Origin: a virus
DNA length: 22,867 nucleotides
Direction: 5' to 3' (one strand)
IMG/VR virus record: IMGVR_UViG_3300030109_000558
Span: 1 to 22,867 of that record
The position numbers and the translations under genes are program-made. The notes beneath the pieces are model-generated. The model worked only from the letters and a program-made list of their open reading frames with translations. It was not told the origin of the DNA and did not search any database. Below are positions 12,817 through 20,597 of this stretch, piece after piece. Position 1 is the first letter of the stretch. The number at the start of each line of letters is the position of its first letter.

Positions 12817-13135
12817 TGGACTAATAAAATACTTTCCTGATGCACTATGCGAAGTAGCAAGAGTAAGCTACATAGGAAGTAAACAACATCACCCAGACGA
12901 AGATATACATTGGGATAGAGAAAAAAGTAAAGATGATCTTGATGCACTTATGCGACACCTAATGGAGAATGGTATGTATGATATTGACGGAGTTCGTCAT
13001 TCTGCTAAAATCGCTTGGCGCAGCCTTGCCCATCTTCAAAAAGAAATCGAGGGAGATAAGTTTGAGGAGGGTTATGATGAGCAATTTGGTGATTACAAAA
13101 TACCACACGACCAAATAATATCAGGTACAGAATGA
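12773..13135 (+). CDS. DUF5664 / MazZ-like dATP/dGTP diphosphohydrolase N-terminal domain protein (120 aa)
   Basis: A 120-residue protein matching the DUF5664 family, now described as the N-terminal domain of dATP/dGTP diphosphohydrolases such as MazZ: PLYSGLIKYFPDALCEVARV, GSKQHHPDEDIHWDRE, DDLDALMRHLMENG (Asp54, Asp55, Asp57, His62) and AKIAWRSLAHLQKEIE. In phages with the 2-aminoadenine base, MazZ removes pyrophosphate from dGTP/dATP; here no PurZ is visible, so only general nucleotide-pool editing can be proposed. ATG 12773 lies inside the previous gene. The end overlaps the methyltransferase start as ATGA. Confidence 0.6.
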   Translation: MEKNKQKRKQIPLYSGLIKYFPDALCEVARVSYIGSKQHHPDEDIHWDREKSKDDLDALMRHLMENGMYDIDGVRHSAKIAWRSLAHLQKEIEGDKFEEGYDEQFGDYKIPHDQIISGTE

Positions 13136-13833
13136 TATACAACCAAGACTGTATGGAAGCTATGAAAGAGATGTCAGACAATCAGTTTGACTTGGCTATT
13201 GTTGATCCTCCTTATGGAATTGGTGCATCAAAAGTTAGTAAAAAAAAACATTTAATAAAACAGAAAAACGGAAAGATAAGCAAGACACCTAACAACAATT
13301 ATAAAATTAAAGATTGGGATAAACGGACACCATCAGCAGAATTTTTTAAACAGATTAAAAGAGTTTCAAAAAATCAAATTATTTGGGGGGTAAATTATTA
13401 TGATTATAATTTAAATGGAGGCAGATTAGTTTGGGATAAATTGAATGATAACTGCGATCAATTTGACTGCGAAATAGCATATAATAGTATTAACAGAAGA
13501 ACAGATATTATTAGATATAAATGGATAGGTATGTTTCAAGGTAAATCTATATCAAATAATTATGCTGTAGCTAATGTTCAAAATGGCAACAAAAAGTTAA
13601 ATGAAAAAAGAATACACCCTACACAAAAACCTGTAAAGCTATATGAGTGGTTGCTTATGAATTATGCTAAAGAGGGAGATACAATACTTGATACTCATTT
13701 AGGTAGTGGCTCAATAGCTATAGCTTGTCATAATTTAGGCTTTGAGCTAACAGGCTACGAAATAGATAAAGAATACTTTGAAGCAGCAAAGAAACGAATA
13801 GAACAACATAAACAACAAGGCAGACTATGGTAA
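13132..13833 (+). CDS. DNA methyltransferase, beta-class (N6-adenine or N4-cytosine)
   Basis: A 233-residue SAM-dependent DNA methyltransferase. The catalytic motif IV DPPYGIG (residues 25-31) precedes the SAM-binding motif I DTHLGSGSIAIA (residues 187-198), the order of beta-class enzymes such as RsrI/HinfI-like or YhdJ-like. HPTQKPVKLYEWL (from residue 162) is the typical motif X region before motif I, and GYEIDKEYFEAAKKRI is motif II/III. DPPY is compatible with N6-adenine methylation. There is no restriction enzyme beside it, so protection from host restriction or regulation is likely. The specificity cannot be read from sequence. Confidence 0.88.
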   Translation: MIYNQDCMEAMKEMSDNQFDLAIVDPPYGIGASKVSKKKHLIKQKNGKISKTPNNNYKIKDWDKRTPSAEFFKQIKRVSKNQIIWGVNYYDYNLNGGRLVWDKLNDNCDQFDCEIAYNSINRRTDIIRYKWIGMFQGKSISNNYAVANVQNGNKKLNEKRIHPTQKPVKLYEWLLMNYAKEGDTILDTHLGSGSIAIACHNLGFELTGYEIDKEYFEAAKKRIEQHKQQGRLW

Positions 13834-13952
13834 ACAAAAAATACACCACAATACAAAGAATAAAAAGATTAGAGAATATAGTAAGCCAAATCTATATGAG
13901 TGTTGAGGTAATTAAGCAACAACTTGAGAAAAATGAATCAACAACAGATTAA
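13827..13952 (+). CDS. Tiny helical protein between two methyltransferases (41 aa)
   Basis: A 41-residue frame from ATG overlapping the first methyltransferase by 7 nt and the second by 20 nt. The product is a basic helix (MVNKKYTTIQRIKRLENIVS) with a heptad-like second half (IYMSVEVIKQQLEKNE). The arrangement suggests real coupled expression. No family recognised. Confidence 0.45.
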   Translation: MVNKKYTTIQRIKRLENIVSQIYMSVEVIKQQLEKNESTTD

Positions 13953-14358
13953 ATTATTTAGCAGCAAAAAAACAGATAATTGGCAAACTCCAAAATGGCT
14001 ATATGATGAATTAAATGCAGAATTTGATTTTGATTTTGATCCTTGTCCATTAAATTCAACGTTTGATGGATTACAATGTGATTGGGGAGAAAGTAACTTT
14101 GTAAACCCGCCTTATAGTAATGTAAAAGGTTTTCTGCAAAAAGCACACGAGCAATTAAATAAAGGTATAGCAAAGAAGATAGTGTTTCTAACATTTGCTA
14201 ATACAGATACAAAATGGTTTCACGATTATTGTTATGGACAATGTGAATTAAGATTTATTAAAGGTAGGCTAAAGTTTTTAGATGCATCAGGGCAAGTTAA
14301 AAATTCTGCTATGCGCCCAAGTATGTTAATGATATTCAAACAAAATCCTCAAAAGTAA
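13933..14358 (+). CDS. Phage N6-adenine DNA methyltransferase (Dam-like, PF05869 type)
   Basis: A 141-residue protein; ATG 13933 is preferred over an upstream TTG at 13924. It matches the short phage N-6-adenine methyltransferase family: DNWQTPKWLYDELNAEFDFD, the DPCPL motif at residues 36-40, CDWGESNFVNPPYSN (catalytic NPPY at 58-61), IVFLTFANTDTKWFHDY and ELRFIKGRLKF. In this family the first motif contributes to SAM binding and NPPY is catalytic. Distinct in type from the larger methyltransferase just upstream, so the phage probably methylates two different sites. No partner nuclease is seen. Confidence 0.85.
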   Translation: MNQQQIKLFSSKKTDNWQTPKWLYDELNAEFDFDFDPCPLNSTFDGLQCDWGESNFVNPPYSNVKGFLQKAHEQLNKGIAKKIVFLTFANTDTKWFHDYCYGQCELRFIKGRLKFLDASGQVKNSAMRPSMLMIFKQNPQK

Positions 14359-14370
14359 CGTTATATAATT
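14359..14370 (+). promoter_or_regulatory. CGTTATA motif copy before the terminase genes
   Basis: CGTTATATAATT starts 1 nt after the methyltransferase stop and 34 nt before the terminase small-subunit ATG. It contains a TATAAT-like -10 box and shares CGTTATA with sites before the tail-chaperone and protease genes. Candidate phage promoter; inference from three copies only. Confidence 0.3.
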
Positions 14371-14381
14371 GATTAATCAAT
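14368..14381. promoter_or_regulatory. Perfect 14-bp palindrome (operator candidate)
   Basis: ATTGATTAATCAAT is its own reverse complement and overlaps the end of the CGTTATA motif, 12 nt before the terminase small-subunit start. No T-run long enough for a terminator follows (CTTTTTC only). The position suits an operator or protein-binding site for the packaging operon. Confidence 0.4.
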
Positions 14382-14392
14382 CTTTTTCAATT

Positions 14393-14635
14393 ATGGATAA
14401 ACGTATAAACAATGGTGGTAAAAGAGAGGGTGCAGGTAGAAAACCCAAGACAGAAGAAGTTAAACTAATAGAGAAACTTACACCACTTGAGCCTTTAGCA
14501 TTTGAAGCTCTTAAAAAGGGTTTAGAAAAGGGCGACTTTAAATATGTACAACTATACTACAATTATGTAGCAGGTAAACCAAAAGAAACAAAGGACATAC
14601 ACATAAACGAAGATGTACCTTTATTTATTGATTAA
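14393..14635 (+). CDS. terS: Terminase small subunit
   Basis: An 80-residue protein; ATG 14393 is chosen because the frame upstream (to TTG 14369) runs through the palindrome and is not protein-like. The N-terminus NNGGKREGAGRKPKTEEVKL is the AT-hook-like 'GGxREGAGRKP' stretch common to small terminase subunits of Bacteroidota phages. The rest is helical (PLEPLAFEALKKGLEKGDFK, YVQLYYNYVAGKPKE) and the end is acidic. It should recognise the packaging site and bring in the large subunit, whose ATG overlaps the last base of its stop. Confidence 0.75.
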   Translation: MDKRINNGGKREGAGRKPKTEEVKLIEKLTPLEPLAFEALKKGLEKGDFKYVQLYYNYVAGKPKETKDIHINEDVPLFID

Positions 14636-15804
14636 TGCAGCTTACCAAAACTTTAGCACTTAACAAACTACGAGAACTACACAAAAGAGTTCGTATAATT
14701 AGAGGAGGATCATCAGCAGGTAAAACAATCGGCATCATAGCAATCCTTATAGACTATGCAATAAGACACAAAGGTAAAGAAATAAGCATAGTAGCAGAAT
14801 CAATACCTCATCTTCGTAGAGGAGCTTTAAAGGACTTTCTTAATATACTTAAAGGTCTGAATAGGTATGATGATAGAAAGTTTAACAAAAGTACCTTAAA
14901 ATACGAATTCAGTAATGGCAGTTATATAGAGTTCTTTAGTACAGACCAACCAGACAAATTAAGAGGAGCTAGACGTACAGACTTATTTATTAATGAGTGC
15001 AATAATGTAGGCTTTGATTCTTACCAACAATTAGCAGTTAGAACTTCAGGCAATATATGGCTTGACTTTAACCCTGCTAACTTATTCTGGGTAGATAAAG
15101 AATTAATAGGTCAGCAAGATACGGACTTTATAACACTAACCTACAAAGACAATAACAGCCTACCAGAAACAATAGTAAAAGAAATAGAGAAAGCAAAGAC
15201 AAAAGCAAAGACCTCAACCTATTGGGCTAATTGGTGGAAAGTGTACGGACTAGGGCAGATAGGTAGTTTAGAGGGTGTATGTATTCCTGATTGGAAACCT
15301 ATAGACCAAATACCTAATGAAGCTAGATTATTATGTGCAGGTCTTGACTTTGGTTATTCTGTTGATCCATCAACTATCATAAGATTATATAAATGGAATG
15401 ATGCTTATATCTTTGATGAGGTACTATATCGTAAAGGAATGTTAAACAGAGATTTAAGCTACTTTATAAAATCAAACGACATACGAGAACACATATACGC
15501 AGATAGTGCAGAACCTAAATCAATACAAGAATTAAGAAACTACGGACACAAAGTATTCCCTGTAACAAAGGGTAGAGATTCAATAGTCTATGGTATCAAC
15601 CTAATCAACCAAAACGAAATATACATAACAAGCCATTCTAAAAACTTAATAAGAGAATTACAGGGTTATATATGGGATAAAGACAAAGAGGGTAACAATC
15701 TACAAAAACCTACAGGTACACACCCTGACTGTATAGATGCAGCAAGATACGCTTTAATGATGCAATTAGCAAACCCTAATAGAGGTAAGTACACAATACA
15801 ATAG
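14635..15804 (+). CDS. terL: Terminase large subunit (ATPase plus nuclease)
   Basis: A 389-residue packaging motor. ATPase: Walker A GGSSAGKT (residues 24-31) and Walker B DLFINE (Glu121 as catalytic carboxylate), followed by the coupling region near WLDFNPAN. Nuclease with RNase-H-like fold: first Asp in GLDFGYSVDPS (Asp238), second in IYADSAEPKSI (Asp290) and third in HPDCIDAARYA (Asp368). All expected acidic residues are present. Length is slightly short but within range for these phages. It overlaps terS by 1 nt. No portal gene follows, which is unusual in order. Confidence 0.92.
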   Translation: MQLTKTLALNKLRELHKRVRIIRGGSSAGKTIGIIAILIDYAIRHKGKEISIVAESIPHLRRGALKDFLNILKGLNRYDDRKFNKSTLKYEFSNGSYIEFFSTDQPDKLRGARRTDLFINECNNVGFDSYQQLAVRTSGNIWLDFNPANLFWVDKELIGQQDTDFITLTYKDNNSLPETIVKEIEKAKTKAKTSTYWANWWKVYGLGQIGSLEGVCIPDWKPIDQIPNEARLLCAGLDFGYSVDPSTIIRLYKWNDAYIFDEVLYRKGMLNRDLSYFIKSNDIREHIYADSAEPKSIQELRNYGHKVFPVTKGRDSIVYGINLINQNEIYITSHSKNLIRELQGYIWDKDKEGNNLQKPTGTHPDCIDAARYALMMQLANPNRGKYTIQ

Positions 15805-15826
15805 TTTCTAAAACTTTTTATTTCTG

Positions 15827-15841
15827 CGTTATACTAATATG
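15827..15841 (+). promoter_or_regulatory. CGTTATA motif abutting the tail-chaperone start codon
   Basis: CGTTATACTAATATG includes the ATG of the next gene at its end. It differs at one base from the copy before the protease gene at 22550-22564. TATACT could be a -10 box that would give an almost leaderless message; the motif might also be a translation-start context. It is in a 34-nt gap after terL. Confidence 0.3.
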
Positions 15842-16486
15842 AAATTAGAAGTTTATATCCCAGACACATTAAGTGAAATTACTCTAGGACAATATCAAAA
15901 GTATTTAAAGATACAATCTCTAAATGAAGATGAGAACTTTTTAGCTATGAAAATGATAGAGATTTTTTGTGGTTTAAGAGGCGATACTATATTAGCTATG
16001 AAAGCTAAAAGCATTAGAGATATTACTATAGTATTAACACAAATGTTTGAAGAAAAACCTCAACTTGTAAAAGAGTTTGATATGGGTGGAGTAAGTTATG
16101 GTTTTATACCTAATTTACAAGATATGTCTTTTGGAGAGTATATAGATCTTGACACTTTCATAGGCGATATGGAAAATATACATAAAGCTATGGCAGTTCT
16201 TTATAGACCTATTAAAGTGAAAGATAAAGACAGGTATCTTATAGAAGATTACAAAGGAGAAGAAACCGATATAATGAAGTCAATGCCAATGGATGCTGTA
16301 TTAAGTTCTATACTTTTTTTTTATCATTTAGGGATGGACTTATCGAAAGCTATGCTGAACTCTTTGGAGGAGGAGGAAATGAACATAGTGCAACAGCGAA
16401 TTTTGGAAGAAAGTGGGGGTGGTATCAATCACTTTTTGGACTCTCTCAAGGGGATATTACAAAATTCAAAAATATCACTAAACTAA
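15839..16486 (+). CDS. Tail assembly chaperone, 0-frame product (gpG-like, 215 aa)
   Basis: A 215-residue protein beginning MKLEVYIPDTLSEITLGQYQ, typical of the Bacteroidota tail-chaperone family that follows the terminase or precedes the tail genes. It is mostly helical, with LSSILFFYHLGMDLSKAMLN near residue 156 and a C-terminal GGGINHFLDSLKGIL. Such chaperones coat the tape-measure protein during tail assembly. A second long frame in -1 overlaps its 3' part and continues for 87 nt beyond its stop, as in lambda G/G-T. The family call is from gene order, frame overlap and sequence pattern. Confidence 0.65.
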   Translation: MKLEVYIPDTLSEITLGQYQKYLKIQSLNEDENFLAMKMIEIFCGLRGDTILAMKAKSIRDITIVLTQMFEEKPQLVKEFDMGGVSYGFIPNLQDMSFGEYIDLDTFIGDMENIHKAMAVLYRPIKVKDKDRYLIEDYKGEETDIMKSMPMDAVLSSILFFYHLGMDLSKAMLNSLEEEEMNIVQQRILEESGGGINHFLDSLKGILQNSKISLN

Positions 16487-16575
16487 ACGTACACGAATGT
16501 TTGTATGCTTTAAGTTTTATGAAAGAAAAAGCAGATTTAGAATCTAAACAAATAAAAAACAAAATTAACAAATGA
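15839..16575 (+). CDS. Tail assembly chaperone, -1 frameshift fusion (gpGT-like, about 245 aa)
   Basis: If ribosomes slip -1 at the T run 16314-16322, the first 161 codons are joined to 84 codons in the -1 frame. That frame has no stop from 16228 to 16572 and no ATG before FMKEKAD near its end, so it cannot be an ordinary separate gene. It encodes family-like sequence: NFGRKWGWYQSLFGLSQGD, then ITKLNVHECLYALSFMKEKA. Its TGA overlaps the start of the next tail gene (ATGA at 16572-16575). This is the usual arrangement of the T-like extension that bridges chaperone and tape measure. Confidence 0.6.
16315..16321 (+). promoter_or_regulatory. Probable -1 ribosomal slippery site T TTT TTT
   Basis: Within a run of nine T, the 0-frame codons are CTT TTT TTT TAT, so T-TTT-TTT fits the X-XXY-YYZ pattern with perfect re-pairing in -1. 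It lies inside the region where both frames are open. I saw no convincing downstream stem or pseudoknot, and another slip point before about 16405 is possible. Confidence 0.55.
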
Positions 16576-17045
16576 GCAATCAAGGAGTAAGAGGCTATTA
16601 CCAAATTACAGATACTATCAAGACAAATCTGTTAGCAGATGAAAATGTCAATACTGTAACAACAGGCGATATAACAGAAATAGACCTTGCAAAACAAACG
16701 ATATTTCCTTTAGCTCATATTATAGTAAACTCTGTAACAATACAAGAGGCAGTTCTTAACTTTAACATTAGTGTAATGTGTATGGATATAGTTGATGTAA
16801 GTAAAGACGAAACTACAGACATATTCGTAGGCAACAATAACGAGCAAGACATTCTGAACACACAATTAGCAGTAGCTAACAAATTAGTAGGGTTATTAAG
16901 CAAAGGCACTCTATATCAAAACAAATATCAACTAGACGGAGATGCTTCTTGTGAGTTCTTTTATGAAAGGTTTGAAAATCAATTAGCAGGTGTTGCTTGT
17001 ACGTTCAATGTATTAATTAGTAATGATATAAACGTATGCAGTTAA
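16572..17045 (+). CDS. Tail terminator / tail-completion-like protein (157 aa)
   Basis: A 157-residue protein beginning MSNQGVRGYYQITDTIKTNL, with TVTTGDITEIDLAKQTIFPL and AHIIVNSV as clear family-type blocks. It combines a first helix, a beta sandwich-like centre (NFNISVMCMDIVDVS) and a C-terminal part with 'ACTFNVLISND'. In Bacteroidota siphophages this family lies between the chaperone or terminase and the tail genes, consistent with a tail terminator that caps the tube. The exact role is inferred from order. It overlaps the next gene by 10 nt. Confidence 0.55.
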   Translation: MSNQGVRGYYQITDTIKTNLLADENVNTVTTGDITEIDLAKQTIFPLAHIIVNSVTIQEAVLNFNISVMCMDIVDVSKDETTDIFVGNNNEQDILNTQLAVANKLVGLLSKGTLYQNKYQLDGDASCEFFYERFENQLAGVACTFNVLISNDINVCS

Positions 17046-17572
17046 AAGAAACCAGAGAAGCCTTAAATAAGTTTGCAAAGTTTGTAATACAACAAGCTAG
17101 GACACGACTTACAAAAGGAGTTAAAAAGGGAGGTAAAAGATTTTCCCAAAACGATACAAGAAAACTATACAACAGTTTAGAGTATTTACCTTTTATAGAT
17201 GGAGATAAGATAGGGGTAAAGTTTTATATGGAAGATTATGGTAAGTTCCAAGACAAAGGTGTTAAAGGTACAAAGTCCAATTATGTAGAAAATAAAAACT
17301 CTCCTTTTTCTTATAGGTCTAGTATGCCAAACCCTGCGATATTTGAGGGTTACATAAAAAGAAAGGGTATTAAGGGTAGAGATAAAAAAACAGGAAGATT
17401 CATAACAAACAAAACTTTACAATTTTTAATTGCAAGGAGTATATTTCAAAAGGGTATAAAAGCAAGTATGTTTTTTACTAAACCTTTTAATCAAGCATAT
17501 GAGAAATTACCTCTTGAACTACAAGAGAACTTTGTTAAAGACATAGAAAAAATAATATTCACTAATGGCTAA
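17036..17572 (+). CDS. HK97 gp10-like head-tail joining / tail-completion protein (178 aa)
   Basis: A 178-residue basic protein. The N-terminal helix LNKFAKFVIQQARTRLTKGV, followed by KLYNSLEYLPFIDGDKIGVK and FYMEDYGKFQDKGVKGTKSN, follows the HK97-gp10-type pattern (helix with Arg/Lys, 'L..SL', then beta strands and 'Y...vd.G.'). A later loop (SMPNPAIFEGYIKRKGIKGR) is typical of the flavophage version. Such proteins complete the neck or tail. The start overlaps the preceding gene by 10 nt and the stop overlaps the following one by 8 nt. Confidence 0.55.
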   Translation: MQLKETREALNKFAKFVIQQARTRLTKGVKKGGKRFSQNDTRKLYNSLEYLPFIDGDKIGVKFYMEDYGKFQDKGVKGTKSNYVENKNSPFSYRSSMPNPAIFEGYIKRKGIKGRDKKTGRFITNKTLQFLIARSIFQKGIKASMFFTKPFNQAYEKLPLELQENFVKDIEKIIFTNG

Positions 17573-18497
17573 TATATTTTTAAGAAGTCCATACTTTGTA
17601 ACAATTACTACAGCAAGTCATTTGTCTGCACAAATAGCATTAACAATAGATGGTACTTTACGTTATACAATACTAAAAAACGCTACAAGCAATAGAACAG
17701 TATTTGAAATAGCAACACTAGCAAAAGATTATTGGAGTCCAAGCGCAACAGTTTTTGATTCAGTAGCTATATCTTATGTTGTAACAACTTATACAGCAGT
17801 AGATGGTGGAGGTACAGCTACAGCACAGGGAGCAGTAACACATACAGGATTCTATGGTTATGGCTTATTTACAGAATCTACTAACCCTGATATTGATGCT
17901 ACTGATTTTGAATTGACAAACACAGCAGATACTAGAGTTCTTTATTTGCCAGACAATACTGCTAGTTTTGCTTGGGATATGAATAGTGGTACAGCTACTA
18001 AAACTACTATAAGCACATCAGACACTAGTAAAGCAGCAGCTTCAGGTAATTATACTTGGAATATAACTAGAATATGTAGTGCAAAATATACTCCGATAAA
18101 AATGACATTTATAAATAAGAATGGAGTTGCACAAGAGCATTATTTCTTTTTAAAATCAGTAGAAAGTATTAATACAAAATCTGACAATTACAAACAATCT
18201 TTATTTAGACAATCAACAAGTTTATATAGTAGAACTCAACATCAAAAACAAATATTCAATAAGAACGGAAACATAAAATATACACTTAACACAAACTATA
18301 TGATCGAAGCATATAACGAAGTTATGCAAGATATTTTATTAAGTGAGTATTGTTGGATTGATTTCGGTGGAGTAACATACAGACCTGTTGTTGTAACATC
18401 AAGCTCACTAACTTACAAAACATCATTAAACGACAGGCTAATACAATATACACTAGAGGTAGAAGAAGCAAATAGTGTAATTAATAATATACTATAA
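17565..18497 (+). CDS. Tail structural protein, probably major/minor tail or baseplate component (310 aa)
   Basis: A 310-residue protein rich in beta strands and in Thr/Ser/Ala, without signal peptide. It begins ANIFLRSPYFVTITTASHLS, has a Thr/Gly/Ala-rich centre (YTAVDGGGTATAQGAVTHTG) and a more ordered C-terminal half with ICSAKYTPIKMTFINKNGVA, YCWIDFGGVTYRPVVVTSSS and LNDRLIQYTLEVEEANSV. This pattern recurs in flavophage tail modules beside the next gene. I do not recognise a named fold. Its position between the neck proteins and the tape measure supports a tail-tube or baseplate-hub role. Confidence 0.55.
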   Translation: MANIFLRSPYFVTITTASHLSAQIALTIDGTLRYTILKNATSNRTVFEIATLAKDYWSPSATVFDSVAISYVVTTYTAVDGGGTATAQGAVTHTGFYGYGLFTESTNPDIDATDFELTNTADTRVLYLPDNTASFAWDMNSGTATKTTISTSDTSKAAASGNYTWNITRICSAKYTPIKMTFINKNGVAQEHYFFLKSVESINTKSDNYKQSLFRQSTSLYSRTQHQKQIFNKNGNIKYTLNTNYMIEAYNEVMQDILLSEYCWIDFGGVTYRPVVVTSSSLTYKTSLNDRLIQYTLEVEEANSVINNIL

Positions 18498-20597
18498 ATG
18501 AAGCGTGAGGTACAATTATTTATATCTGATACAAGGGTTGATTTATTCCAAGACGAAACAATAAGTATCACAGATTCAATTCAGAACATATCTGACATTA
18601 GCAAAGTATTTACACCTTTTTCTAAATCTTTTAATTTACCTGCATCAGCAACAAATAATAAATTATTTCAACATTATTATAACTTCAACATTCAAGATGG
18701 GCTAGATGCTAGGTTTCAGATAGATGCTAGAATAGAAATTAATCTAGTGCCATTTAGAACAGGCAAAATAAGATTAGAGGGTGTTACAATGAAAGACAAC
18801 AAACCTAATGCCTATAAGATTGTATTTTTTGGAGAGCCATCTAGTTTGAATGATATATTTGGAGAAGAAGATTTAAGCTCCTTAAACCCTTTAACAACTT
18901 ATGATATAAAAAGTGATACAGTTACAGCAGATGTAGAAAATGGCTTTAAGACAGGTTTGCAAAGCACAGGGGTAAATGCTACAAGCACAGCGAATCGCAA
19001 TGTAGTAGTTCCTTTAATTAGTGTAGAAAATTATTACACATATGACACACCATCAACAAATAGATTAGATAATGTATTATGGACTAATTTAAGAAAAGAT
19101 TTAAAACCTGCTATCAAACTAAAAAGAGTTATAGAAGCAATACAAACTCAATACAATGTTACTTTTAATATGACAGATAGTGGGGATATTAAGACTTTTT
19201 TTGGAAGTGATATGTTTGATGAACTTTATCTTTGGTTACATAGAGAAAAAACTTCACATACTGCTTTAAACAGCACTACGGAACAATTTGGTATTAATTA
19301 TACTACTGCTGCAATAAAAAGAACATTAAGTGATTACACTTATATAGGTGGAGGTGGAGATGTAGTGTCAGGAGGTAAACTTACAATTAATGAGGGCGAA
19401 TCTTATTCGTTAAGATTTAGATTTATTGCTAATGCTTCTAATGCACCTATTGAAATTATATCAAGAGATAAAACAACAAACGAATTGTTAGGAGTTCAAA
19501 ACAGAACATCCTCTACAAGTGCTATGACAGTACCTTTTATTGATCTAACAAGTGGAAATTTATCTTCAAGAGTATTTGACCCAGAAATAAGATTTAACAA
19601 TAACACAAGTCAATTTATAACATTTTCAGCGCAAAGTTCTTATCCATCAGCATTTGGTTTAGAAATAGATAAAACTGTTAATGGTGTTACAACTCAACAT
19701 TTTTACGGAAATAGTGCCTTTCAATTATCAGGTATGGTTTTTATACAAGATTATTTGCCAAAAATGAAAGTGATTGATTTTTTATCAGGTTTGTTTAAAA
19801 TGTTTAATCTAGTAGCTTATAAAAATCTTGGAGATGATACAATCTATGTAGAAACTTTTGACGATTATATGACTAAAGGTACAGTAAGAGATATTTCAGA
19901 ATATATTGATATTTCTTCTTCTACAATAGATAGACCTGTTCCTTACAATCAAGTAAATTTTAAATATTCAAAACCTGTTACTCAAACAAGTTTAAGATTT
20001 ATAAATAATTTTAGTCAAGTTTTTGGAGATTTAAATTATTCTGCACCTGAAAAATATGATGGTCAAGCATTTAACTTGGAAGTGCCATTTGAAAAAACTG
20101 TCTTAATAAATTTAGAAAACAATGCAGGTCAAGAAACAAATAATATAGAAGCGTGGTGGGTAGATTCAGGTGATAAAACAGCTTTAGGAAAACCGTATAT
20201 ATTTTTTAACAGAGTTGTTGATTCTAGCAGTAACACAGTAACATCTTCTAATTTTACAAGTTATAATGCTCCATCTAACGTATCATCAGATGAAAACCAT
20301 AGTTTAAACTTTGGTGCTGAATATGATGAGTTTAATAAAGACATAAATAGAAATAGTTTGTTTGAAAGATTTTACAAAAACTATATAGTACAAACATTTA
20401 ATCAAAATGGTAGAATTATCAAAGTGTCTGCACAACTTCCAATTAGTTTTATATTGAATTATGAGCTTTACGACATTATACAAATAAACGGACAAAAATA
20501 TTATATAAATAGTTTAAAAATAAATCTAGCAACAGGCAGGTCAGAATTAGAATTAATAGTAAAAACATCAACATATACAAATAGCGTATTAACATAA
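18498..20597 (+). CDS. Large tail/baseplate structural protein (699 aa)
   Basis: A 699-residue protein starting directly after the previous stop. The N-terminal part (VQLFISDTRVDLFQDETISI, then SKVFTPFSKSFNLPASATNN) resembles the start of flavophage baseplate or tail-tip proteins. Middle segments contain beta-rich repeats (SYSLRFRFIANASNAP; PEIRFNNNTSQFITFSAQ) that look like carbohydrate-binding or jelly-roll-type strands. A later stretch (YLPKMKVIDFLSGLFKMFNL) resembles the hub-domain helix of baseplate proteins, and the C-terminus ends in NSLKINLATGRSELELIVKT. No catalytic motif recognised. Its stop overlaps the next ATG by 1 nt. Confidence 0.55.
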   Translation: MKREVQLFISDTRVDLFQDETISITDSIQNISDISKVFTPFSKSFNLPASATNNKLFQHYYNFNIQDGLDARFQIDARIEINLVPFRTGKIRLEGVTMKDNKPNAYKIVFFGEPSSLNDIFGEEDLSSLNPLTTYDIKSDTVTADVENGFKTGLQSTGVNATSTANRNVVVPLISVENYYTYDTPSTNRLDNVLWTNLRKDLKPAIKLKRVIEAIQTQYNVTFNMTDSGDIKTFFGSDMFDELYLWLHREKTSHTALNSTTEQFGINYTTAAIKRTLSDYTYIGGGGDVVSGGKLTINEGESYSLRFRFIANASNAPIEIISRDKTTNELLGVQNRTSSTSAMTVPFIDLTSGNLSSRVFDPEIRFNNNTSQFITFSAQSSYPSAFGLEIDKTVNGVTTQHFYGNSAFQLSGMVFIQDYLPKMKVIDFLSGLFKMFNLVAYKNLGDDTIYVETFDDYMTKGTVRDISEYIDISSSTIDRPVPYNQVNFKYSKPVTQTSLRFINNFSQVFGDLNYSAPEKYDGQAFNLEVPFEKTVLINLENNAGQETNNIEAWWVDSGDKTALGKPYIFFNRVVDSSSNTVTSSNFTSYNAPSNVSSDENHSLNFGAEYDEFNKDINRNSLFERFYKNYIVQTFNQNGRIIKVSAQLPISFILNYELYDIIQINGQKYYINSLKINLATGRSELELIVKTSTYTNSVLT

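Noticed and set aside
14368-14387. Palindrome before terS as an intrinsic terminator
   Set aside because: The self-complementary 14-mer is AT-rich with no real loop and is followed by only five T; operator function is more plausible.
16487-16575. Separate small gene after the tail chaperone
   Set aside because: The protein-like part begins well upstream in the -1 frame with no start codon, which fits a frameshift extension better than an independent gene.
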